From contig JAKFVU010000077.1 of assembly GCA_021732025.1 (NCBI GenBank), positions 124,001-188,000 on the forward strand: a stretch of 64,000 nucleotides of DNA. The letters are read 5' to 3'. Both the position numbers and the translations under genes were made by a program. This DNA is from Candidatus Obscuribacterales bacterium (GTDB taxonomy: Bacteria; Cyanobacteriota; Vampirovibrionia; Obscuribacterales; Obscuribacteraceae). A model generated the notes under the pieces. That model worked only from the letters and a program-made list of their open reading frames with translations, was not told the origin of the DNA and made no database searches. Of this stretch, positions 8,035-16,483 are shown piece after piece (position 1 is the stretch's first letter; the number at the start of each line of letters is the position of its first letter).

Positions 8035-9660
8035 TTATTGCTGCTCTTGGCCAGCCGTTTGTTTGACAGATGCTTCAACAAAGCGGCCTTCTTTGGCCTC
8101 CCATCGATAGCTCTTTAGAGCGTTCAATGAGGTTAGAGGCCGTTTCTCTTTGAGCTTGTCTAGGCCCACAGCGGTCGCCGATTCAAACGGTTCAGACACC
8201 ATAATTTGACTGCGCAAATCGGTCTGCGCTAGCGGTGGTTGCATCATTACCGCTAAGAAAGCAGCTTTACCTAGCATCGGTGCACCACAAAAATCTTGAG
8301 GCAGATTTAAGAGCAAGATTTTCTCTTGCTTGGCGCCAGCTTCAGTGCTCAGAGTTGTAACCTGCTGCTCTAAAGTTTTCATCATTGCAGCCGCTTCTTC
8401 AAAGGGCCTAAGGTTATTGAGTGTGACTATGCTCCACACAACCACTAGAAAAATTGCAGCAATGATATTAAGTAAGCTCATGGGCTTGCTTTTGCTATCG
8501 ATCATAAAGCCCATTGAAAGAATGGCGCATAGTGCCGTTGACGATAGAAAGAAAAGCCTGAAGCCAACCAAGTTTGGATAGATATGCCAAATTTGAAAAG
8601 TGAGAAGAACGTTGACTATGCCCCAGAATGCGAAAAATGCCAGCACCTTGGCTAAAGCTTTATTGCGCAGGGCCGTTGTAACGAGGTTGAGCAAAGCTAG
8701 GCCGTAACTGAACAACATGGCCTGGCTAAATGGTTGTGATAGAGGATAGTGCTCATTTATGGGAATGAGAATTTTCATCATCGTGCTCAGGTCTGCAAAA
8801 TTGAGCAACTGTCTGAGCATAGTTTTGAAGTGTATTTTGCCGTAGCCGCCAACCTGACCATGCAAAACCAGTGTTCTTAGAACTGCAAACAGTGCCAGTG
8901 TTGCTATGAATGGCGCTACTTGCTTGAAAGCAGCAATGATCCTGCGCTTCCAGCTGAGAGGCTCTGCAGTTTCTTCTGAAACAGGGCCCACAATTGAAAG
9001 CAATTCGGCTATTACTAGCACCGCCGGCAGTGTGATGGCTGTCTCTTTTGACCCAAGGGCTAGCCAGAAAGTGATTAGTGATCCAATCAATAGACCTTTA
9101 GAAGAAGTCTTTTCGCCACTAGCGTTCTCATTGCGGAATAGTGCATATAAGTAGAAAGATGCTAGATAAAAGGCCGTGGGCAGAGAATCTACCCGGCCCA
9201 CTATGGTGGCCACTGAATCCGGGTGACCCGGGTATACAAGCATTAGCGCCCCGGCAATTGCACCGGCTGTTAGAGCGGCTTTAGCAGAAACTGCACGTTT
9301 AAGTAGTTCATTAGTAACTGCGCCAGTGAGAAAGCTTACTATTACGTAGAAAAATAGATTAGATAGATGCCAACCCATTACTTTTGTTTGCCAGAGCGCG
9401 TAGTCGATGACAAAAGTGGCGCAGGTCGTTGGTCTATAGGCGATGATGCCGTCTTCTTCGCCACTAGTCCATGAGCCGAAAAGCTTACTCAAAAGAGCTT
9501 CGGGATGCCCGTTAAAAGTTTGATAGGGATAGACCAAATGGCTGAATTCATCAAGAGTAAAGCCCGCATGACAGATACGACCGTACAACACTGTCACTAA
9601 AAGTGCTAATGCCAGCAGGTAGGCAGCGTTTCTTAGCACAGTCTGTTTAGCTGTGTTCAT
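8035..9660 (-). CDS. Polytopic membrane protein, GT-C glycosyltransferase-like
   Basis: The 541-residue protein has roughly ten to twelve hydrophobic segments. After the first membrane helix comes a loop with FTLDEFSHLV (Asp37, Glu38), matching the position of the acidic catalytic residues of the first periplasmic loop in GT-C (PMT/ArnT-like) glycosyltransferases that use lipid-linked sugars. The C-terminal region of about 110 residues is soluble. Its ATG overlaps the stop of the upstream serine hydrolase gene (ATGA), so the two are translationally coupled. Fold-level assignment is moderate; sugar donor and acceptor are unknown, and a non-enzymatic membrane protein cannot be excluded. Confidence 0.72.
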   Translation of the reverse strand: MNTAKQTVLRNAAYLLALALLVTVLYGRICHAGFTLDEFSHLVYPYQTFNGHPEALLSKLFGSWTSGEEDGIIAYRPTTCATFVIDYALWQTKVMGWHLSNLFFYVIVSFLTGAVTNELLKRAVSAKAALTAGAIAGALMLVYPGHPDSVATIVGRVDSLPTAFYLASFYLYALFRNENASGEKTSSKGLLIGSLITFWLALGSKETAITLPAVLVIAELLSIVGPVSEETAEPLSWKRRIIAAFKQVAPFIATLALFAVLRTLVLHGQVGGYGKIHFKTMLRQLLNFADLSTMMKILIPINEHYPLSQPFSQAMLFSYGLALLNLVTTALRNKALAKVLAFFAFWGIVNVLLTFQIWHIYPNLVGFRLFFLSSTALCAILSMGFMIDSKSKPMSLLNIIAAIFLVVVWSIVTLNNLRPFEEAAAMMKTLEQQVTTLSTEAGAKQEKILLLNLPQDFCGAPMLGKAAFLAVMMQPPLAQTDLRSQIMVSEPFESATAVGLDKLKEKRPLTSLNALKSYRWEAKEGRFVEASVKQTAGQEQQ

Positions 9661-11093
9661 TGCTTACTTCCATAAACGGCTTTGGCAATATCTTTACTGA
9701 ATGGTCCAGACATTCCTTCTACAGTTGTATTAGTTAACTCGACAACGCTGAGGCGAGCTGTTGGATCGACAAACCAGTGGTGGCCGTAAGCTCCGCCCCA
9801 TTGAAGTGTGCCGGCATTGTGAGGGCCGCGCTCGGGCTTGGCATTTAACAGAACAGCAGAGCCGTAGGTGAATCCCCAATCACCGCCTGGTGAAATACTG
9901 AGCTTGCCAATTTGGCTGGTTTTCATCTGATTGAAAGAGTCGGCACTAAGCAGTTTTTTGTCTGCTGTGCGAATTGCCTCAAGTAGTTTTAAATAGTCTT
10001 CTGCGGTGCCCGATAGGCCAGCGCCACCAGATGGATAAGACTTTTCATTGAATAGGCGGTCTGGGACAAAGCTAAAACAACCGCCGTCAAATGCCACTAA
10101 CTGTAGTGCTTGCATTGGCAATGGTGCCAAGCCAGTTTTGTCTTTCGCTGGATTATCATAGTAAGGCGTGGTCAGTCTTTTTCTTTTGGCGCTGGGCAAA
10201 CTAAAATCAGTGTCGTTCATAGCAAGTGGCGCAGTGACCTTGCTACGTACAATTTCAGATAATGAACTGTTGGCTGCTTTTTCAAGCACTGCACCGAGTA
10301 CATCAATCGATAGTGAATAACACCATTTACTGCCAGGCGGAGAAAGTAAGGGAACCGAGGCTAGTCTTTTCATATTTTCGGCCATGGCTAGGCCCGGTTG
10401 ATCGAGGCCGTCAGATACACGAGCTTGGTGGTAAGGGCCATCTTTTTTTTCGGAAAAGCCATAACCGAGGCCAGATGTATGACTGAGCAGCTGTGAAATT
10501 TGAATAGTTGGGCTTGAGCCGTCGGCTAATTTGGGCCTAAAGTCAGGCAAAAATTTTGTCACCGGGTCGTTTAGTGTAAGTTTTCCTTCTTCAATTAGTT
10601 TGAGGGCTGCTGCCGAGACTACGGTTTTGGACATCGAAGCTAGACGAAATATAGAGTCTTGCATCATTGGCTTTTTGTTTTCACGATTAGCCAAGCCCGC
10701 TGCGCGTTTATAGACCACCCTGCCGTCTTGAGCGACCATAACTACTGTGCCGACTATGCGTTTTTGCTCTATGGCTTCGTCGATTACTTTATTGAGTCTA
10801 TTAGCCAGCTGTTCGTCTAGGTAAAACGGTTGTAGCTGCTGAGATGATGATACTGTTGTAGCTTCAGCAGCTTTTGTGATTGGCGTTGGAGAAGGAGCTG
10901 AAGTATCTGCTGCTCGCGTCTGCAAAATTGAAAGTTGAGCCAAAACTGCGATTGGCACTAAAGCCAGAATCGGCGCTCGTTGGTATGACTTTTTGGTCAC
11001 TTCGATATCCATAATTTTTTCAAGGTCCCGGGCGATTTTATCACTTAATGGCTGATGAGGCTTAATTTCAGGCTCATGGGGCATAACCTGCAT
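9657..11093 (-). CDS. Serine hydrolase, class C beta-lactamase/esterase fold
   Basis: This is an exported or membrane-anchored enzyme of the beta-lactamase-related family (PF00144), which includes D-aminopeptidases, esterases and class C beta-lactamases. Numbering from the first ATG, the catalytic Ser153-Met-Ser-Lys156 (SxxK) is followed by the YSLS equivalent of the YxN motif, and GGAYGHHW replaces the KTG box, as in esterase-like members. One hydrophobic segment (APILALVPIAVLAQL) precedes the domain, so it faces the periplasm. Two starts are possible: 11093, or the ATG at 11012 giving a more ordinary signal peptide; neither has a strong ribosome site. Coupled to the GT-C-like gene by an ATGA overlap. 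Real antibiotic resistance is unlikely; the substrate is unknown. Confidence 0.86.
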   Translation of the reverse strand: MQVMPHEPEIKPHQPLSDKIARDLEKIMDIEVTKKSYQRAPILALVPIAVLAQLSILQTRAADTSAPSPTPITKAAEATTVSSSQQLQPFYLDEQLANRLNKVIDEAIEQKRIVGTVVMVAQDGRVVYKRAAGLANRENKKPMMQDSIFRLASMSKTVVSAAALKLIEEGKLTLNDPVTKFLPDFRPKLADGSSPTIQISQLLSHTSGLGYGFSEKKDGPYHQARVSDGLDQPGLAMAENMKRLASVPLLSPPGSKWCYSLSIDVLGAVLEKAANSSLSEIVRSKVTAPLAMNDTDFSLPSAKRKRLTTPYYDNPAKDKTGLAPLPMQALQLVAFDGGCFSFVPDRLFNEKSYPSGGAGLSGTAEDYLKLLEAIRTADKKLLSADSFNQMKTSQIGKLSISPGGDWGFTYGSAVLLNAKPERGPHNAGTLQWGGAYGHHWFVDPTARLSVVELTNTTVEGMSGPFSKDIAKAVYGSKQ

Positions 11094-11144
11094 AGCAATA
11101 TTGAGGTATCCCTGAAGTTTCTTCCCAGAGAGTAGAAGTCATTA

Positions 11145-12425
11145 ATGTCTGATGGCAACCGCTACGACCCAAATAAAGACCTTCTGCGGAAGCCTAAATT
11201 CGAGATCAAAGAAGGTCCAGGGTCGCAACTCAGTGCTTCTGCGGATGCACCGGCTGATAATTCGAAGCTTGATGGTAGTTCCGTGCCCAATTCTGCTGAT
11301 GCGGCGGATTCTGGGTCGGCCGTCAACTCTTTGCCGGACAAGCTCTTCGCTCCGGCGATGCCGGTTGCGCCGAACTATTCAAGGCTGCCCTATCCCCTTG
11401 TGCTTATGCTAGTGGCCTGTGGCATCGCCGCAACGTCTTGGTGGATTGAGCCCATGCGTGGCCTCACCGTCATTCGAATTCTCGATATGAAAGGTGCTCG
11501 AGCACCAGATTTCCTTGATGCCCACATCAATTATGCAGACGTTCTTTACCACTACGGTGCCCACAATGCTGCTATTGATAGTCTCAAATCGGCATTAGCT
11601 TTAGTTGCTGCTAGTCCTAAGGTAGACAAAGTGCAGCAGGCAAGTTTGCTGTTGCGCATGGCTATGAGTCAATATGACGTCAAGGCTAAAGACGAGGCTC
11701 GGCAATCTACTGCTCAGGCTCTGGCAATGCTTAACAAACAAACGATTCCTTCTGTGCCGATATCTGTTTGCTGGCAGCTCAATGCCTTGGCCAATACCAT
11801 CGACCGGGAAGAAAATGACACTAATAGCAGCAGAACAACAATAGTTCGATTGTGGCAAAAGGCAATTGACTATTGTAGAGATCCAAATCCTGTGCTGATA
11901 TCAAATTTTTATTCAGGATTGGCCTATGCGCAAATGCACCAGGGTGATTACGCGGCTGCCGCTGCTAACTTTATGGAGTTTGCTCGCTGTTCTGAAATTC
12001 GCGGAGATCGACTGTGGCGTGCTGAGCGATATCGGCAGGCTGCATATTGTTATAATTCTATTGGCGAATATACTAAAGGTCAGGCTGCTGCTACCAAGGC
12101 TTTAGACATGTGTTTGCGACTGGGGCCAACGGCTAGTCGTGAATTAGCCTACAGCCAGTATCACCTTGGTCAAGCTGAAAGCTACCTTGGGCTGCAACAG
12201 TCTGCAATTAAGCATCTCAATAGTTCGCTATTGGAGCTAAAAAAATACTATCCAGAGGAAAGTTGCTATACCTATGCTCTTTGGTATCTGGCCAATTGCT
12301 ATCGTGATCTTGGTGATAGGGTGCAGGCTGAGAAATTCTACAGCAAATGTATCAAAGAACTTTACTCCACAGGCTCTGGGCCAAACATCGCTGATCTGCG
12401 AAAAGATCAGGAGAAAATGAGATGA
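11145..12425 (+). CDS. Single-pass membrane protein with TPR repeats
   Basis: The 426-residue protein has a polar, Ser/Asp/Ala-rich cytoplasmic N-terminus (1-80), one membrane helix (about 83-101) and then a helical region of TPR-type repeats to the end, for example DYAAAAANFMEFARC and GEYTKGQAAATKALDM. TPRs bind other proteins. The gene ends 38 bp before the short kinase gene on the same strand, so it probably forms one operon with the two kinases and may be their scaffold, sensor or substrate. The N-terminal tail is rich in Ser and could be phosphorylated, which is an inference. Start ATG with AGAGAGTAGAAG upstream. Confidence 0.82.
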   Translation: MSDGNRYDPNKDLLRKPKFEIKEGPGSQLSASADAPADNSKLDGSSVPNSADAADSGSAVNSLPDKLFAPAMPVAPNYSRLPYPLVLMLVACGIAATSWWIEPMRGLTVIRILDMKGARAPDFLDAHINYADVLYHYGAHNAAIDSLKSALALVAASPKVDKVQQASLLLRMAMSQYDVKAKDEARQSTAQALAMLNKQTIPSVPISVCWQLNALANTIDREENDTNSSRTTIVRLWQKAIDYCRDPNPVLISNFYSGLAYAQMHQGDYAAAAANFMEFARCSEIRGDRLWRAERYRQAAYCYNSIGEYTKGQAAATKALDMCLRLGPTASRELAYSQYHLGQAESYLGLQQSAIKHLNSSLLELKKYYPEESCYTYALWYLANCYRDLGDRVQAEKFYSKCIKELYSTGSGPNIADLRKDQEKMR

Positions 12426-12463
12426 CGGCAGGGGTATTTCGATGACACGAGGAGTGCCGCTAT

Positions 12464-13888
12464 ATGGCTGAGCTTCGCGTTGAAGCAAAATATAAGACAA
12501 CGGCTGGTCGCACCGCTTTTAGTGTCATGTGTGCTCTCTTTCCGGTTTGGGCCTTGGTCGCCCCTGCGATTTTAGGTTATGTAATTGGCAGTACGTTTAT
12601 GCACCCTGAAGGTAAGGTGTTTGCTGAAACGGTGGTCACTTGCCTCTCCCTAATTGCCATCATTCTAATTGGTCTTTTGGGTACGGCAATCAGCGAAGAC
12701 AATCGCTTATTAGCAAGTAAGAGCGGTCTTGCGTTTCCGCTTTACCTCCTGCCGCAACTGAAGTTTCGCCGCAATCGCAACTGGTCTGATCTCAATAGTG
12801 CAGCCCTCCTTGATGACGGCGCTAAGAAGAACTTGACCCTCAATTTTACTTCTGGTGGCTTTTTAGTTTTCGATATTGCTAAGTTTGAGCCCAAACAGGT
12901 GGAAGAGTTTCTTTTAGCAGTTGAGCTTTGGGGTAACAACTGCAAGCGAGACGTTGCTTTGATTGACTATCAGCAAGGGCTGCAAGCAATCGGCAAAGAC
13001 GATTCGGCTACGCCAGGCTACACTCAAATGTGGGAAGAAGAGCTAAGTCGACGCTTTAGTGCCACTACTTTCATTCCACTAGAGCCTGATCATCTCTTAC
13101 AAGATGGTCGATTAAAAGTATTGCGGCAGTTGGCGTTTGGTGGTTTGTCTGCCATTTACTTGGCTCAGAATAAAGGCTCTGAACTTGTCGTCCTGAAAGA
13201 AGCTGTAATTCCAGGCAACAGCGATGTACAGGCACAGGCTCAAGCCGAAAGGCATCTGGCCCGTGAGTCGCAGTTATTGAGTCAGCTTGACCATCCAAAC
13301 ATCGCTAAAGTCTATGATTACTTCATTGAGGACGGTCGTCACTACATTCAGATGGAGTACATTAGTGGTGCAGACTTGCGGCAGTACGTGAAGCAGAATG
13401 GCAGCCCCGGCAGCCAGCAGGTGGTTGAATGGGGAATTGTTATCGCCAATATTCTCGAGTATTTGCATAGTCAGAGCCCGCCGATTATCCATAAGGACCT
13501 CACTCCAGATAATCTTGTACTCTGTCATGATGGCCGTTTGGTACTTATCGACTTTGGTGCCTCCAATCAGTTTATTAGCAAAGCAACCAATACGATTGTC
13601 GGTAAACAGTCTTATATACCGCCCGAGCAGCTACGCGGTAAAACCGTCTTGCAAAGCGATATCTATGCTGTCGGTGGAACTTTGTATTATCTACTTGCTG
13701 GCAAAGATCCTAAAGCGCTATCGGTGTCTCATCCTGCAAAAGTCGTGCCTGGAGTAATTGCAGAATTAGATCAGCTAGTGGCGCACGCTACTGCATTTGA
13801 GCCAGAGCAACGCTACCAAACAGCTGCTGACTTAAAACAGGCTTTAGAGCAGTGCTTGCCTATGCTCAAGATGGCAGGTGCTCCATGA
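12464..13888 (+). CDS. Short membrane-anchored Ser/Thr kinase with TPDN catalytic loop
   Basis: A Hanks-type kinase of 474 residues. Two membrane helices (about 20-44 and 57-76) are followed by a small beta-rich PH-like region (about 90-165). Then comes a linker with MWEEELSRRF (189-198) and the kinase domain (about 217-470). ATP-binding Lys245 (VLKE), catalytic Asp345 in HKDLTPDN and DFG (363-365) are present. The usual catalytic-loop Lys is Thr, and the glycine loop is reduced to FGGLSAIY. The same features recur in the paralogue at 36376-37785, so they are not errors. CGAGGAG lies 9 nt before ATG. The next gene, a long kinase, overlaps its stop codon by ATGA. Probably active, but this has not been shown. 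Confidence 0.9.
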   Translation: MAELRVEAKYKTTAGRTAFSVMCALFPVWALVAPAILGYVIGSTFMHPEGKVFAETVVTCLSLIAIILIGLLGTAISEDNRLLASKSGLAFPLYLLPQLKFRRNRNWSDLNSAALLDDGAKKNLTLNFTSGGFLVFDIAKFEPKQVEEFLLAVELWGNNCKRDVALIDYQQGLQAIGKDDSATPGYTQMWEEELSRRFSATTFIPLEPDHLLQDGRLKVLRQLAFGGLSAIYLAQNKGSELVVLKEAVIPGNSDVQAQAQAERHLARESQLLSQLDHPNIAKVYDYFIEDGRHYIQMEYISGADLRQYVKQNGSPGSQQVVEWGIVIANILEYLHSQSPPIIHKDLTPDNLVLCHDGRLVLIDFGASNQFISKATNTIVGKQSYIPPEQLRGKTVLQSDIYAVGGTLYYLLAGKDPKALSVSHPAKVVPGVIAELDQLVAHATAFEPEQRYQTAADLKQALEQCLPMLKMAGAP

Positions 13889-16116
13889 GTGCTAGCAGCA
13901 GAGATATATTTGTCGATAAGTCAAGCTCAATTAGTCATACTAACTCTGGCAACGGACCTGTGCTTGAACCCTTGTTGGCCCTGCCTCGATTTTTCTCCAC
14001 AGGCTTTTTGCTACTTTGTTTCTCTTTATTCTTGAAAGTTTTTTTCACAGGCGGCGATATGCAGTCTGTTGTAACAACGCTTTTACCGCTGCAACTCTTT
14101 TGGGCTTTTGGTGTCAATAGATTGAGCCAAATAACAGCAGACAAGTTTGAGACCAGTCGGCCTTTGAGCGAGAGCATGATTGTTTTACTTACAGCAGTTT
14201 CATTGTTTTGTGTGCCCAGGCTCGATGACTACCCCTTGTCTCTCTATCGCATAGATCCATTCTTCTGGCTGTGGATGGCAGTTCAGCTCGGTGTGCCGTT
14301 TTTGCTTTTCTTGCGCCTTAAGCAAGAGATATTGAAGATGCACAATAAGAAAGCTAATGCTTTCTCTTACTTGCAACCAGCGGTAATGGCACTGTTTGCC
14401 AATATCTATTTGTCAGTTTTGTTTTTCTTGCCGGCACCGGCAATGTTCACTATGATTTTTTTACCAGGTTGGACTATGTGCCAACTGGGTGTTTTGGTTG
14501 TCTATAATTTCCTGTTGCGAGATGCTTTTGCAGCTGACTTGAAAATGGTTAAGGCGATTAAAAGCAAAATCAAGCAGGCTCGGCTTCTCTCTCAAGACTA
14601 TCCTGTAATCATGGACTATAAAGCCTTTGGCGGATTGCGTCGTTGGCTCTCTGAGCGCTTCTCGAGTTCTGCCAATACAGATTCTGCTAGCAAAAGTAAG
14701 AACTCACAGATAATGGTCGCTACCATGATAGCTCCAATTCTTCTGCTCGCAACTTTCATCGCTGTGTTCAATTATTTTGGCCATTCCTATACCAATGTTA
14801 TTGCTAATGCTGGTGGAATTGCCACTACTTCTTCACGTGTTGCTGCTGGTTCTAATGCTGCCTACAATTCTATTTTTATTCAAGGTTTAGTGGCCTCAGT
14901 ACTTTTCTCGTTTGCTGCTGGTTTTATTGCTTATGTGACTAAACCCACTCATTTCTTGATTGGTCGCAAAGGCATTAAATTTCTCTACAAACGCGGATGG
15001 TCCGCGGCTGATGAATTACCTTGGACGGCAGTGAAGTTGATTAGTTATGAAAATCCGTCAGATAGTCGCCTATTTGCCAGCAAGAAGATTGTTTTTCAAG
15101 CTGATGCGGTCACCAAAAAAATTGATCTCTCGTCTATCGACAGTGTTGATGACAAAGAGGCAATCATTCGAGGCATTGAAAAATGGGCACCGAATATTGC
15201 CCGTGATGCCGAAGTCGAGCAGCTCTTGCTGCCTGCTTCTAATCATAGTTACACAGAGTTGTGGTTGCAGGCACTTTCGGCCCCGCCGAAACGCGAGCGC
15301 TTAAAACCGCTCATCGAAAAGAGCTTGTTGCAGAACGGTCGCTACCAGGTAGAAGGGGCTATCGGTGTTGGCGGACAGGGTTCTGCCTATACAGCTCTTG
15401 ATCGCCTAAGTGGTGCAACTGTTGTTCTCAAAGAATTTATCCTTCCCGTTTTCGTTAACGTTAAGGTGCGCAAAAGTGCTCTTGAGCAGTTTGAAAATGA
15501 AGCCAAAATATTGCGCCAGTTAAACAATGAGCAGATCGTAAAGCTGCTCGATTTCTTTGTGGAAGACCACCGGGCCTATCTAGTTCTTGAGCACATAGAC
15601 GGAACCTCCTTGCGCACATTGGTCGAGAAAAAAGGGGCGTGCAACGAAGCTTATGTGCGCTCATTAGCTTTGCAGATGTGTCATATTCTGGAGTATCTGC
15701 ACGGCCTTTCTCCGCCGGTGGTGCACCGTGACTTTACCCCTGATAATTTGATTTTGCGTAACGATGGCAAACTTAAATTGATAGATTTCAACGTAGCTCA
15801 ACAGGTAGAGGAGACAACAACTGGAACAGTTGTAGGTAAACATGCATATTTGCCGCCAGAACAGTTTCGTGGTGAAACTGTCAGTCAGAGCGATCTCTAC
15901 GCCCTTGGTGCCACTCTTCATTTCCTCTTAACTGGAGTTGACCCTGAGCCAATTTCTGTTTCCAAACCGAAAGCTATAGTGCCCAGTGTCAGCCAAGAGT
16001 TTAGTGACATTGTCGCTAAGGCCACCTGTCTATCAGAGGAAGATCGCTATCAGTCTGCCAAAGAAATTGAACTTTCAATCTTGTGCTTAAGTGCCGTGCC
16101 CAAGGCCTTAGATTAG
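13885..16116 (+). CDS. Long polytopic membrane Ser/Thr kinase with DFN motif
   Basis: The 743-residue protein has about seven or eight hydrophobic segments: one group in the first 200 residues and another around 280-355. A beta-rich region follows, then a linker containing YTELWLQALS, and a C-terminal kinase domain from about residue 480. It has an intact glycine loop (GVGGQGSAY), Lys516 (VVLKE), catalytic Asp616 in HRDFTPDN and Asp634-Phe-Asn, so both the catalytic-loop Lys and the DFG Gly are substituted. The ATG at 13885 overlaps the previous stop (ATGA) with GGCAGG upstream and is preferred over a GTG 33 bp earlier inside the previous gene. It is co-translated with the short kinase, suggesting a complex. 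Its closest relative in the window is the gene at 37865-39988. Confidence 0.9.
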   Translation: MSASSRDIFVDKSSSISHTNSGNGPVLEPLLALPRFFSTGFLLLCFSLFLKVFFTGGDMQSVVTTLLPLQLFWAFGVNRLSQITADKFETSRPLSESMIVLLTAVSLFCVPRLDDYPLSLYRIDPFFWLWMAVQLGVPFLLFLRLKQEILKMHNKKANAFSYLQPAVMALFANIYLSVLFFLPAPAMFTMIFLPGWTMCQLGVLVVYNFLLRDAFAADLKMVKAIKSKIKQARLLSQDYPVIMDYKAFGGLRRWLSERFSSSANTDSASKSKNSQIMVATMIAPILLLATFIAVFNYFGHSYTNVIANAGGIATTSSRVAAGSNAAYNSIFIQGLVASVLFSFAAGFIAYVTKPTHFLIGRKGIKFLYKRGWSAADELPWTAVKLISYENPSDSRLFASKKIVFQADAVTKKIDLSSIDSVDDKEAIIRGIEKWAPNIARDAEVEQLLLPASNHSYTELWLQALSAPPKRERLKPLIEKSLLQNGRYQVEGAIGVGGQGSAYTALDRLSGATVVLKEFILPVFVNVKVRKSALEQFENEAKILRQLNNEQIVKLLDFFVEDHRAYLVLEHIDGTSLRTLVEKKGACNEAYVRSLALQMCHILEYLHGLSPPVVHRDFTPDNLILRNDGKLKLIDFNVAQQVEETTTGTVVGKHAYLPPEQFRGETVSQSDLYALGATLHFLLTGVDPEPISVSKPKAIVPSVSQEFSDIVAKATCLSEEDRYQSAKEIELSILCLSAVPKALD

Positions 16117-16483
16117 AGGCAGTTCAAGATTTTGGCCCTTGGCAATGCGGAGCAAATGAGATGGGCTGATTGCTTCAATTGGTTAATCTCCCTTAATTGA
16201 TTTACTCTCTGCTTATATTCAACAAATATCTTCTTGAGGCCATGGCTGGCACATCGCGAGGTGGGCTGAAGCGTTGTCATGTGGCCGTTTCTGTGCAATT
16301 CGTCAAGGCTCAAATACAGACAGAATCCTAAACATCAGGAGCTTCTTCACATTTTGTTGCTATCATTTACATAACTGAGGGACGCCAACTGGTGGGGGAT
16401 ACAGAGCTTTTATGCTCTCGAATCTGCGCCAACGAGCGTGCCGAATAGGCCAGTTGATCGTGGTCGCTAACAAGGAGCTCATT
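16117..16483 (+). promoter_or_regulatory. Leader region of the aminotransferase operon with three possible stems
   Basis: These 367 bases between the long kinase and the aminotransferase contain no convincing gene. Close to the operon start the RNA could fold as a three-way arrangement. CAACTGG (16386-16392) pairs with CCAGTTG (16450-16456). These enclose AGAGC/GCTCT (16403-16418) and GCGC/GCGT (16426-16439). The Shine-Dalgarno AAGGAG (16472-16477) lies just after. No known riboswitch family is recognised. An upstream promoter must be present but no clear -35/-10 pair is identified. Confidence 0.35.

Noticed and set aside
9657-11093. Possible antibiotic-resistance beta-lactamase
   Set aside because: The KTG box is replaced by GGAYGHHW and the gene is coupled to a GT-C-like membrane protein, which fits the broader esterase/peptidase family better.
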